From positions 1 through 15,285 of the forward strand of contig JAFVAZ010000052.1 in assembly GCA_017480265.1 (NCBI GenBank): a stretch of 15,285 bases of DNA, written 5' to 3'. The notes beneath the pieces were generated by a model. That model did no database searches. It worked only from the letters and a program-made list of their open reading frames with translations, and was not told where the DNA came from. Source of the DNA: Clostridia bacterium (GTDB taxonomy: Bacteria > Bacillota > Clostridia > Oscillospirales > Acutalibacteraceae). Below are positions 1 to 6,904 of this stretch, one piece after another; the first letter of the stretch is position 1; each line of letters starts with the position of its first letter. Both the position numbers and the translations under genes were made by a program.

Positions 1-38
1 GGCTGGGCAGGAGTATCTTTTGCCTAGACATTTGCTCT

Positions 39-857
39 TTATAAGTCATTCGTTATGATGACTTTTTCAATTTTTACACTTTTAAGAGGCTTATCATTTT
101 CACCGGTTTTTACATCTGCTATTTTATCTACAACGTCTTTCCCCTCAAAAACTTGCGCAAACACCGTGTGTCCCCTACCGGCAGTGCTATAGAATCCATC
201 CAAAAATGGGTTTCCTCCGTTTTCTTTATAAAGTTTCTGTATCCCTTCATTCATTTTATCCATATCTATAGTGGAGCCATATTTTTCAGTAAATTCACTC
301 GGATTTTTCTTATAAACCTCGAATGCTCGGCTAAACCTCTCGAATCCTATAAAATTATCTTTGCCACCTTGATTTATAAAAAATTGGCTGCCATTCGTAT
401 TAGGTCCGGCATTTGCCATCGCTACAGAATACGTTATGTTGAACAGATGATCACTGAATTCATCTTCAAATTTATCTCCCCATATGGTTTTCCCGCCGGT
501 ACCATTCCCGTTTGGGTCGCCGGTCTGAATCATAAAATTTTTTATAACTCTATGGAAAGTAAGACCGTCGTAAAAGCCTTCTTTGGCTAGCGTTATGAAA
601 TTTTCGCAAGCTTTTGGCGCTTCTTCCCGAAAAAACCGTAGTTTCATTTCGCCCATCGTGGTTTTTATTATTGCTATTTCTTCACCAGCTTCCGGGTCTC
701 TTAGTTGATAATCTATCTTTTCCTCTTCTGTACTCTCTGTGCTTGTAGATTTAGCGCCTATTACGCTGCCATCTTTAGCATCTGAGCAACCCGCTACAAA
801 TAAAATAGGAGTACAGAACACAACCAACAGTATTTTTAAAAATTTGAGATCTTTCAT
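39..857 (-). CDS. Cyclophilin-type peptidyl-prolyl cis-trans isomerase, lipoprotein
   Basis: This 272-residue protein is a secreted prolyl isomerase anchored to the outside of the membrane, where it would assist folding of exported proteins. Residues 1-24 form a lipoprotein signal: a Lys-rich start, a hydrophobic run and a VAGC lipobox with Cys24 as the lipidated residue. A Ser/Thr/Glu-rich linker (about 25-60) precedes the cyclophilin domain. Visible family motifs are FHRVI (101-105, catalytic Arg103), MIQTGDPNGNG (109-119), GSQFF (156-160) and HTVF (230-233). A charged helical insert of roughly 45 residues (about 172-217) lies before the LDG motif; such inserts occur in other Firmicutes cyclophilins. 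Phe218 stands where human cyclophilin A has its cyclosporin-contacting Trp. The start has an AGAGGAG ribosome site at 869-875. It follows the tuf terminator and has its own promoter, so it is a separate unit. Family assignment is secure; the in vivo substrate is unknown. Confidence 0.95.
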   Translation of the reverse strand: MKDLKFLKILLVVFCTPILFVAGCSDAKDGSVIGAKSTSTESTEEEKIDYQLRDPEAGEEIAIIKTTMGEMKLRFFREEAPKACENFITLAKEGFYDGLTFHRVIKNFMIQTGDPNGNGTGGKTIWGDKFEDEFSDHLFNITYSVAMANAGPNTNGSQFFINQGGKDNFIGFERFSRAFEVYKKNPSEFTEKYGSTIDMDKMNEGIQKLYKENGGNPFLDGFYSTAGRGHTVFAQVFEGKDVVDKIADVKTGENDKPLKSVKIEKVIITNDL

Positions 858-906
858 TTCCTATGCTACTCCTCTAGGCAATAAGTTTTGTAATTAGCTT
901 ATTTTA

Positions 907-935
907 AATGTAATATACTTACATTAATAAATCAA
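907..935 (-). promoter_or_regulatory. Predicted sigma-A promoter of the cyclophilin gene
   Basis: Read on the minus strand, TTGATT (930-935) and TACATT (907-912) are separated by 17 bp; each matches four of six consensus bases. Transcription would start near 900, about 43 bases before the start codon. It lies just downstream of the tuf terminator, which makes an independent promoter necessary. Confidence 0.5.
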
Positions 936-950
936 GTGTAAAATTTTACA
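907..950. promoter_or_regulatory. Two operator-like palindromes around the cyclophilin promoter
   Basis: Site one is the perfect palindrome TGTAAAATTTTACA at 937-950, just upstream of the -35 box. Site two, TGTAATATACTTACA at 909-923, has perfect TGTAA/TTACA arms around five bases and overlaps the -10 box; its arms extend to AATGTAA/TTACATT at 907-925. Both share the TGTAA/TTACA half-sites and their centres are about 28 bp apart. This placement suits a dimeric repressor, but the binding protein is not identified, and AT-rich DNA produces such palindromes by chance. Confidence 0.35.
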
Positions 951-970
951 TGCGAATCTATAATCTTTCT

Positions 971-1004
971 AAAAAAAAGATCCCAGCATAATTACTGAGA
1001 TCTT
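971..1004 (-). terminator. Intrinsic terminator after tuf
   Basis: On the minus strand a 10-bp stem (AAGATCTCAG pairing with CTGGGATCTT, one G-U pair) closes an 8-base loop and is followed at once by a run of U residues (971-976 plus the last stem bases). It begins 14 bases after the tuf stop codon. This marks the end of the rpoB-to-tuf gene series. Confidence 0.93.
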
Positions 1005-1018
1005 CTTGATTAGTTTGC

Positions 1019-2221
1019 TTAGCCATTGATAGCTGTAACAACGCCGGAGCCAACTGTACGTCCGCCTTCACGGATTGCGAACCTTAAACCTTCTTCTATG
1101 GCTATTGGAGTGATAAGCTCAACGTCCATCACAACATTGTCACCTGGCATACACATCTCTGTACCTTCCGGCAACTTTACGACCCCTGTAACGTCAGTAG
1201 TTCTGAAGTAGAACTGTGGTCGATAGTTATTGAAGAATGGTGTATGACGGCCACCTTCGTCTTTCGTTAATACATAAACTTGCCCTTTAAACTTAGTGTG
1301 TGGATTTATCGTACCTGGTTTAGCCAAGACTTGGCCTCTTTCTATCTCATCGCGCTGTACGCCACGCAGGAGTACACCCACGTTGTCGCCGGCTTCTGCG
1401 TAATCAAGCGTCTTTCTGAACATCTCCATACTTGTTACGACTACTTTGCGGCGCTCATCGGTCAAGCCAACGATCTCCACTTCTTCTCCGGTATTCAATC
1501 TGCCTCTTTCTACTCTACCCGTAGCGACTGTCCCACGTCCCGGTATAGTCATTACGTCTTCTACCGGCATCAGGAACGGTTGATCTGACTTTCTCTCCGG
1601 AGTTGGTACGAATTTATCTATCGCATCCATTAAGTCAAGTACACACTTGTATTCCGGAGCTGATGGATCCTTAGAGCTAGATTCCAAAACATTTAAGGCG
1701 GATCCTTTGATGATTGGAGTTTCATCGCCAGGGAATCCATATTCATTTAAGAGTTCACGGATCTCCATTTCTACTAAGTCCAGTAGCTCGTCATCATCCA
1801 CTTGGTCTACTTTGTTCATAAAGACGACAATATACGGAACACCAACCTGACGTGCCAAAAGTATGTGCTCTCTAGTTTGAGGCATTGGACCGTCTGCTGC
1901 AGATACGACCAATATCGCTCCGTCCATTTGAGCCGCACCTGTGATCATGTTCTTTACGTAGTCGGCGTGACCCGGGCAATCCACATGAGCGTAGTGACGC
2001 GCATCTGTTTGATACTCTACGTGGGCTGTATTGATGGTAATACCGCGTTCTCTTTCTTCAGGGGCTTTGTCGATGTTAGCATAATCAACAAACTCAGAGC
2101 CTCCTTTTAGATTTAAGACTTTTGTGATAGCTGCAGTAAGTGTGGTTTTTCCATGGTCAACATGCCCGATCGTACCTATATTTACGTGTGGCTTGCTTCT
2201 TTCAAATTTTGCTTTTGCCAT
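1019..2221 (-). CDS. tuf: Elongation factor Tu
   Basis: EF-Tu carries aminoacyl-tRNA to the ribosomal A site as a GTP complex and is released after GTP hydrolysis in the cytoplasm. The 400-residue length is normal. The GTPase domain shows GHVDHGKT (19-26), the effector-loop RGIT segment (59-62), DCPGH (81-85, with catalytic His85), NKVD (136-139) and SAL (174-176). Domain II holds the VEDVMTIPGRGTVATGRVERG stretch, given here in parts: VEDVMTI and GRGTVATGRVERG. Domain III ends in GGRTVGSGVVTAING; the final residues differ from the common VVTKI ending. The start codon has a GGGAGGA site at 2229-2235. It lies 63 bp after fusA with no clear promoter between, so co-transcription with fusA is likely, and it is the last gene before the terminator. 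Confidence 0.98.
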   Translation of the reverse strand: MAKAKFERSKPHVNIGTIGHVDHGKTTLTAAITKVLNLKGGSEFVDYANIDKAPEERERGITINTAHVEYQTDARHYAHVDCPGHADYVKNMITGAAQMDGAILVVSAADGPMPQTREHILLARQVGVPYIVVFMNKVDQVDDDELLDLVEMEIRELLNEYGFPGDETPIIKGSALNVLESSSKDPSAPEYKCVLDLMDAIDKFVPTPERKSDQPFLMPVEDVMTIPGRGTVATGRVERGRLNTGEEVEIVGLTDERRKVVVTSMEMFRKTLDYAEAGDNVGVLLRGVQRDEIERGQVLAKPGTINPHTKFKGQVYVLTKDEGGRHTPFFNNYRPQFYFRTTDVTGVVKLPEGTEMCMPGDNVVMDVELITPIAIEEGLRFAIREGGRTVGSGVVTAING

Positions 2222-2284
2222 GAGATTTTCCTCCCTGTGTTACATAAAAATTTTTTCCAATGTTTACATTTTAACAACTAAAAT

Positions 2285-4393
2285 TTAAAAAATCAATAGG
2301 GTTGATAAAATTAATTCCGATTTTTTTGTTCTCTCTGAGATAATTGAATCAGAAACAGATTTCGGTACTTCTGCGTAGTGGCTCGGTTCCATTGTATATT
2401 GCCCTCTGCCCTGCGTTTTGGACCTCATATCTGTAGCGTAACCAAACATCTCAGATAGCGGAACATGTGCATTTATCCTCTGTGCACCCGCTATAGCTTC
2501 CATGCCTTGTATCATGCCTCGCCGGGAGTTCAAGTCCCCTATCACGTCACCCATGTACTCCTCCGGCACTATTACCGAGACTTTCATGATAGGTTCAAGT
2601 AATACAGGGTCGGCTTTCCTCATAGCTTCCTTAAACGCCATGGAACCGGCGATCTTAAATGCCATTTCAGATGAATCGACTTCGTGATAAGAACCATCAT
2701 AGAGCGTAACTTTGACATCTACTACGTTGTATCCAGCCAAAACACCCGATAGCATTGCGCCCCGTATACCTTGATCAACTGCCGGGATGTATTCTTTTGG
2801 TATCGCTCCACCAACTATGTTATTGATGAATTCGTACCCTTTTGTCGGGTTAGGCTCGATCTTTATCTTTACATGACCGTATTGTCCGCGCCCACCTGAC
2901 TGCCTTGCATATTTATTTTCTACATCTGCCGGTCTGCGTATTGTCTCTTTGTATGCTACCTGAGGTTTTCCTACGTTAGCTTCTACCTTAAATTCACGCA
3001 ACAAACGATCTACGATAATCTCAAGGTGCAATTCACCCATACCTGCTATAATGGTCTGGCCCGTTTCTTCGTCTGTATAAGCTTTAAATGTCGGATCCTC
3101 TTCTGCCAATTTTGCCAAAGCTATACCCATCTTTTCTTGCCCAGCCTTTGTCTTAGGCTCTATTGCCACTCGGATAACCGGCTCTGGGAATTCCATAGAC
3201 TCGAATATGACAGGAGCTTTTTCTGAGCATAATGTATCTCCTGTGGTAGTGTTTTTTAGCCCTACAGCCGCCGCGATATCCCCGGCGTAAACCGTATCTA
3301 TATCTTGCCTATGGTTTGCGTGCATCTGCAAGATTCTCCCCAGACGCTCGTTGCTATCTTTGGTAGAATTATATATAGTAGATCCCGCTTTGACTGTACC
3401 GGAATACACCCTGAAGAAGCACAATTTACCTACAAATGGATCTGTAGCAATCTTAAATGCTAAAGCAGCAAAAGGCTCATCATCTGAGGAATGCTTCTCG
3501 ACTTCTTCATTAGTTTCAGGGTTTATACCTTTTATAGCAGGGACGTCTGTAGGTGCTGGCATATAGTCCACTATAGCATCTAGCAGCTTTTGTACCCCTT
3601 TGTTTCTATATGACGTACCGCAAGTGACCGGTACCATTTTATTAGCCAAAGTAGCTTTCCTTATGCATTCTTTGATTTCTTTTTCGGTGAGTTGTTCCCC
3701 CTCCAAATATTTCTCAAAAAGTGCATCATCTTGCTCCGCCACATGCTCGATGAGTTCGGTGTGATATTTTTCGGCAAGCTCCTTCATATCCTCAGGGATT
3801 TCTTCCACTTTAATATCTTTACCCAAATCATCGTAATAAACATATGCCTTCATTTCTACTAAATCTACAAGGCCTTTAAATGTATCTTCTGCCCCGATAG
3901 GTAACTGGATCGGTACAGCATTGCACTTCAAGCGGTCTTTCATCATTTTTACTACATTATAGAAGTCTGCACCCATTATGTCCATCTTATTTACATAGAC
4001 CATCCTAGGTACACCGTACTTATCCGCTTGGCGCCATACTGTCTCAGATTGCGGTTCTACGCCTCCTTTTGCACAAAGTACCGTCACAGAGCCATCCAAG
4101 ACCCTCAAGGATCTTTCTACCTCTACAGTGAAATCCACGTGACCCGGCGTATCTATGATATTTATCCTGTGATCTTTCCAGAAGCATGTTGTCGCTGCAG
4201 ATGTGATGGTTATACCGCGCTCTTGCTCTTGTGCCATCCAGTCCATCGTCGCCGCTCCGTCATGCGTTTCACCAATCTTATGATTCACTCCGGTATAGAA
4301 TAGAATCCGCTCTGTAGTGGTAGTTTTACCCGCGTCTATGTGTGCCATTATGCCTATATTTCTAGTAAAATCAAGTGAAACTTGTCGTCCCAT
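2285..4393 (-). CDS. fusA: Elongation factor G
   Basis: EF-G is the GTPase that drives translocation of tRNA and mRNA through the ribosome and, with ribosome recycling factor, splits post-termination ribosomes. The 702 residues fit the family. The G domain shows AHIDAGKT (17-24), RGIT (59-62), DTPGH (81-85) and NKMD (135-138). Later domains are recognisable by GMGELHLE, GGRGQYGHV and RGMIQGMEA segments. The start is supported by an AAGGAG site at 4402-4407, eight bases from ATG. After the usual final helix (SERTKKS) the protein continues with a short hydrophobic tail ending LLIF, an unusual ending for EF-G. A predicted promoter lies upstream at 4472-4501, so fusA-tuf may be expressed apart from rpsL-rpsG. 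Whether this copy is the only EF-G in the genome cannot be seen here. Confidence 0.98.
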   Translation of the reverse strand: MGRQVSLDFTRNIGIMAHIDAGKTTTTERILFYTGVNHKIGETHDGAATMDWMAQEQERGITITSAATTCFWKDHRINIIDTPGHVDFTVEVERSLRVLDGSVTVLCAKGGVEPQSETVWRQADKYGVPRMVYVNKMDIMGADFYNVVKMMKDRLKCNAVPIQLPIGAEDTFKGLVDLVEMKAYVYYDDLGKDIKVEEIPEDMKELAEKYHTELIEHVAEQDDALFEKYLEGEQLTEKEIKECIRKATLANKMVPVTCGTSYRNKGVQKLLDAIVDYMPAPTDVPAIKGINPETNEEVEKHSSDDEPFAALAFKIATDPFVGKLCFFRVYSGTVKAGSTIYNSTKDSNERLGRILQMHANHRQDIDTVYAGDIAAAVGLKNTTTGDTLCSEKAPVIFESMEFPEPVIRVAIEPKTKAGQEKMGIALAKLAEEDPTFKAYTDEETGQTIIAGMGELHLEIIVDRLLREFKVEANVGKPQVAYKETIRRPADVENKYARQSGGRGQYGHVKIKIEPNPTKGYEFINNIVGGAIPKEYIPAVDQGIRGAMLSGVLAGYNVVDVKVTLYDGSYHEVDSSEMAFKIAGSMAFKEAMRKADPVLLEPIMKVSVIVPEEYMGDVIGDLNSRRGMIQGMEAIAGAQRINAHVPLSEMFGYATDMRSKTQGRGQYTMEPSHYAEVPKSVSDSIISERTKKSELILSTLLIF

Positions 4394-4471
4394 AATCTCT
4401 ACTCCTTTCTAAATTTATAGTCAGTTTAATCTATTTGCTCTTTAGTTATTGCTAAACCTTCTATAACATAT

Positions 4472-4501
4472 ATTATAAATCATAAAAGTAACTTAATGCA
4501 A
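4472..4501 (-). promoter_or_regulatory. Predicted promoter ahead of fusA
   Basis: On the minus strand a perfect TATAAT (4472-4477) is preceded at 18 bp by TTGCAT (4496-4501), which matches only the TTG half of the -35 consensus. It sits just after the stop codon of the inserted repeat-protein gene and would give a leader of about 70 bases. The -10 element is strong and the -35 is weak, so the call is moderate. Confidence 0.45.
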
Positions 4502-4508
4502 ACATTCA

Positions 4509-5714
4509 TTAATTATTTACATCTTCAAGTGGATTATATAACTCATTGTGCTTAGCTATGGCGTCTATCAATAAAAATGCTGCCTCATATTTAGCATCGC
4601 TTGCCCTGTTTATATAAGCTTCGCTCATCATATAATCTAAAACTAAGCAGTAATCATACGTGCAGAAAGCGTCCATTGTTTCTCTTCCACATTTCATATG
4701 GAAAAGCCCCATACACATTTCCCTATACAAGTCTGTAAATTTTTCCTTTTGCGCTTCATCTTGGAATTTCAAAGCTACCGCTGTTTTTAATTGATCACTT
4801 TCATATTGATCCCAATCAATTTTTTCGTCGCCACTACCTTCGGAGACTTCCGAATAAACAATAAAAGCGGCCGAAGCCTCAGAAATAAACTCAGGGACTG
4901 ACTTAAGTGGATTATATAAACCATTAGCATCAGCTATAGCATTAATTAACAAAAATGCCTCTTCGTATTTATCTTCGCTATTATTTTCTGGGTAACTATC
5001 ACTAAGCAAGTAATCAACAACCAAGCAGTAATCATATGAAGTAAAGGGACCAGTTGGTTTTTTCACACTTTCTATACCAAAAAAATTTGTAAAAGTTTCG
5101 CTGTACAATTCAGCAAAACTTTCCTCTTGTTTCCCAGCTTCTAATACTAAAGGTTTATTTGTTCTCAGCTGATCTTCTACATACAGATCCCAATTGATCG
5201 GTTTTTTCTGTTCTTTATATGAATCCGAGTCTTCTTCCTCTATAAATCTCACCCAGTTGAATCCATCGCTATCATCAGATTCTGAGCAAACACTAAAAGA
5301 AGATAAGGTTTCTTCAAGGGGATTATATAAATCATTTAATCCAGCTATATCATCTATTAATAAACGCACCTTCTTTTCGTCTGATAAATACTTATCCCTC
5401 ATGACATAATCCAAGACTAAGCAGTAATCATATCCAGTAAAAGTCTCACTTTCCAGCCTCTTGGCCTTTATTCCAAAAAAAGCTTTTTGCATTCTGTTAT
5501 ATAGCTTAACAAAATCTCTCTTTTGCTCCTTATCCTCAAATTTTAATGGTTTGTCTTCTTCTTTTTTCTCTTCTACATACTCTTCCCAATCAATTGACTC
5601 GACATCCTCTATTGATTTTAAACGAACACTAGAAAAAACCGGAGTAACAAAAGTTAAGCTCAAAACTAAAGATAAAATGCAAATAATCATTCTTTTAAAA
5701 TTTTTATTAAACAT
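4509..5714 (-). CDS. Secreted triple-repeat protein of unknown function, inserted in the str operon
   Basis: I do not recognise this family. The 401-residue product opens with a signal peptide: basic start (MFNKNFKR), hydrophobic core (about 9-23) and a likely signal peptidase I cut near VFSS (26-29). There is no lipobox, cell-wall anchor motif or later membrane span, so it is probably released. The mature part is three copies of one module at residues 41-133, 173-270 and 299-396, joined by acidic linkers. Each copy starts I-D/N-W, has an invariant YDYCLV (95-100, 227-232, 353-358) and ends LYNPL. Copies two and three agree at about 45 of 98 positions by hand count. No catalytic motif of a known enzyme is visible; the modules look mainly helical. 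The gene lies between rpsG and fusA, normally neighbours, with its own near-consensus promoter and an AGAGGT ribosome site at 5721-5726. Codon and base use look more AT-rich than the flanking translation genes. Coding status is supported by the repeat structure; function is unknown. Confidence 0.88.
   Translation of the reverse strand: MFNKNFKRMIICILSLVLSLTFVTPVFSSVRLKSIEDVESIDWEEYVEEKKEEDKPLKFEDKEQKRDFVKLYNRMQKAFFGIKAKRLESETFTGYDYCLVLDYVMRDKYLSDEKKVRLLIDDIAGLNDLYNPLEETLSSFSVCSESDDSDGFNWVRFIEEEDSDSYKEQKKPINWDLYVEDQLRTNKPLVLEAGKQEESFAELYSETFTNFFGIESVKKPTGPFTSYDYCLVVDYLLSDSYPENNSEDKYEEAFLLINAIADANGLYNPLKSVPEFISEASAAFIVYSEVSEGSGDEKIDWDQYESDQLKTAVALKFQDEAQKEKFTDLYREMCMGLFHMKCGRETMDAFCTYDYCLVLDYMMSEAYINRASDAKYEAAFLLIDAIAKHNELYNPLEDVNN
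4527..4820 (-). repeat. Protein module copy 3 (residues 299-396)
   Basis: This copy has 98 residues. It runs from IDWDQY to LYNPL, with YDYCLVLDY at 353-361 and FLLIDAIA at 380-387. It carries extra cysteines (334, 342, 351) absent at those positions in the other copies. The nearly immediate stop after LYNPLEDVNN shows that the module ends the protein. Confidence 0.85.
4905..5198 (-). repeat. Protein module copy 2 (residues 173-270)
   Basis: This copy has 98 residues and no length difference from copy 3. It runs from INWDLY to LYNPL, with YDYCLVVDY at 227-235 and FLLINAIA at 254-261. The preceding linker includes FNWVRFIEE (152-160), which resembles the opening of a module and may be a remnant of another copy. 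Confidence 0.85.
5316..5594 (-). repeat. Protein module copy 1 (residues 41-133)
   Basis: This copy has 93 residues and begins about 12 residues after the predicted signal cleavage site. It runs from IDWEEY to LYNPL, with YDYCLVLDY at 95-103. The distance from the first Ile to YDYC is exactly 54 residues in all three copies; this copy is five residues shorter in the segment between YDYC and LYNPL. Confidence 0.85.
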
Positions 5715-5737
5715 ACATATACCTCTTTTTCAATTTT

Positions 5738-5767
5738 TTTATATTTAATTGTGTATGTGTATGTCAA
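5738..5767 (-). promoter_or_regulatory. Sigma-A promoter of the repeat-protein gene
   Basis: On the minus strand a perfect TTGACA (5762-5767) is followed after 18 bp by TATAAA (5738-5743), five of six bases to consensus. Transcription would start near 5731, leaving a very short leader before the ATG at 5714, with AGAGGT at 5721-5726 as the ribosome site. This implies that the gene can be expressed independently of rpsL-rpsG. Confidence 0.75.
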
Positions 5768-5835
5768 TTTATAATTTTAATCGGAATTGAAATCTCTAAC
5801 CTTTGTAAATATATTTTTCAATTAATACACAATTA
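5746..5835. repeat. Inverted repeat flanking the repeat-protein promoter region
   Basis: TAATTGTGTAT at 5746-5756 and its exact reverse complement ATACACAATTA at 5825-5835 are 68 bp apart. The inner copy fills most of the spacer between the -35 and -10 boxes; the outer copy lies between rpsG and that promoter. Options are paired operator sites for a looping repressor, or chance in AT-rich DNA. Confidence 0.35.
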
Positions 5836-5869
5836 TACTATACAGGCAACAATAAACCGAACACATCTT

Positions 5870-6340
5870 TTACCATCGGTAATGTGCAAAGGCTTTATTA
5901 GCTTCTGCCATTTTATGAGTGTCATCACGTTTTTTTACGGCTCCGCCGGTTTCTACCGTTGCATCAAGGATTTCAGCAGCTAATCTCTCCCGCATAGTGC
6001 GCTCCGATCTAGCCCTAGCATATGTTATCAACCAACGCAAACCTAAAGTTTGCCGACGAGCCGGTCGAACTTCTATTGGCACCTGATAAGTAGCTCCACC
6101 CACACGCCTTGCTTTGACTTCTAGCACCGGCATGATATTTTCCATTGCTTGGTCAAAGACATCGAGTGGTTCTTTTCCGGTCTTATCTCGGATGATATCA
6201 AATGCTCCATAAACAATCCTCTGAGCTATTCCGCGTTTACCATCGTACATTACATTATTGATGAGCCTCGTGACTAGCTTCGATTTGTACATCGGATCTG
6301 GCAAAACATCACGTTTTGCAATTGAACCTCTTCTTGGCAT
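5870..6340 (-). CDS. rpsG: Ribosomal protein S7
   Basis: S7 is the primary assembly protein of the 3' major domain (head) of the 30S subunit; it binds 16S rRNA and contacts the E-site region. The start is ATG at 6338-6340, giving MPRRGSIAKRD and 156 residues, the usual length in Firmicutes. The frame continues upstream to another ATG at 6373, but that would add 11 residues and swallow the ribosome-binding site AAGGAGG at 6349-6355, so it is rejected. Family segments seen include NNVMYDGKR, VKARRVGGATYQVP and GLRWLITYARAR. It is preceded by rpsL (135-bp gap) and followed not by fusA but by the unrelated repeat-protein gene; no terminator is visible after its stop codon. S7 is a known translational autoregulator of the str operon in E. 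coli; whether that holds here is inference. Confidence 0.97.
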   Translation of the reverse strand: MPRRGSIAKRDVLPDPMYKSKLVTRLINNVMYDGKRGIAQRIVYGAFDIIRDKTGKEPLDVFDQAMENIMPVLEVKARRVGGATYQVPIEVRPARRQTLGLRWLITYARARSERTMRERLAAEILDATVETGGAVKKRDDTHKMAEANKAFAHYRW

Positions 6341-6348
6341 ATTTCTTC

Positions 6349-6355
6349 CCTCCTT
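6349..6355 (-). promoter_or_regulatory. Ribosome-binding site that fixes the rpsG start
   Basis: AAGGAGG on the minus strand lies eight bases before the ATG at 6338-6340. It decides between this start and the in-frame ATG codons upstream, which have no comparable site. Confidence 0.9.
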
Positions 6356-6380
6356 CATTATTCGTGATATCATAGGTACT

Positions 6381-6399
6381 CGAAAATTAAAAATTTCCG
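6381..6399 (-). promoter_or_regulatory. Hairpin in the rpsL-rpsG gap
   Basis: Eight-base arms, CGGAAATT and AATTTTCG with one G-U pair, enclose a three-base loop about 40 bases before the S7 start. No U-run follows on the minus strand, so it is not a terminator. In E. coli the S7 autoregulatory target lies in this same gap; similarity of position is the only support for that role here. Confidence 0.35.
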
Positions 6400-6475
6400 A
6401 TTCGCCAACACAGAGGCATTTATAATTAAAACACTTCCGCGTTGCTTTTCTACTTGGAGTTAACTACTTTTGCAG

Positions 6476-6904
6476 TTACTTTTTAGCTGCACCAGCCTTT
6501 GGCTTTTTAGCGCCGTACTTAGATCTCCCCTGTGCTCGCTTAGCTACTCCTTGAGCATCCAGCGTCCCACGGACTATGTGATACCGCACACCAGGTAAGT
6601 CCTTTACACGTCCACCTCTAATCAACACGACACTGTGCTCCTGGAGATTGTGACCCTCTCCCGGGATGTATGAACTCACTTCTGTTCCGTTCGAAAGTCT
6701 CACCCTTGCTACTTTTCTGAGTGCTGAATTAGGTTTTTTTGGTGTTGCTGTTTTTACAGCTGTGCACACTCCTCTTTTTTGTGGTGAATTTTGTTCAATT
6801 GGCTCACGCTTTTTAGAGTTCCATCCCCTCAAAAGTGCCGGAGCTTTGGCCTTTTTTTCGGAAACTTTTCTCCCTTTCCTTACCAATTGGTTAAATGTTG
6901 GCAT
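6476..6904 (-). CDS. rpsL: Ribosomal protein S12
   Basis: S12 sits at the decoding centre of the 30S subunit and controls translational accuracy. The 142-residue protein starts MPTFNQLVRKGRK and has the Gram-positive insert (about residues 24-40, RGWNSKKREPIEQNS region) before PQKRGVCT. The loops that hold known streptomycin-resistance sites are wild type: TPKKPNSALRK and GGRVKDLPGVRYH keep their Lys and Pro residues, predicting sensitivity at this target. The C-terminus is a basic Lys/Ala tail (KKPKAGAAKK), slightly longer than in Bacillus. The ATG has an AAGGAGGT site at 6910-6917. It is the first gene of a unit driven by the promoter at 7138-7166. There is no L7Ae-family gene between it and rpoC, unlike in Bacillus. 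Confidence 0.97.
   Translation of the reverse strand: MPTFNQLVRKGRKVSEKKAKAPALLRGWNSKKREPIEQNSPQKRGVCTAVKTATPKKPNSALRKVARVRLSNGTEVSSYIPGEGHNLQEHSVVLIRGGRVKDLPGVRYHIVRGTLDAQGVAKRAQGRSKYGAKKPKAGAAKK

Noticed and set aside
1..38. Possible terminator after the cyclophilin gene
   Set aside because: Only GGC/GCC-type short pairings are visible and there is no U-run; the window ends before a real terminator could be judged.
2259..2270. Palindrome AATGTTTACATT between fusA and tuf
   Set aside because: It is short with a two-base centre and has no convincing promoter around it; likely chance in AT-rich DNA.
4493..4512. Inverted repeat TTAATG/CATTAA at the end of the repeat-protein gene as a terminator
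   Set aside because: The stem is only six AT-rich pairs, no U-run follows, and it overlaps the stop codon and the -35 box of the fusA promoter.
6341..6373. Upstream ATG extension of rpsG
   Set aside because: The extra 11 residues are not part of S7, and the segment contains the AAGGAGG site that serves the ATG at 6338-6340.
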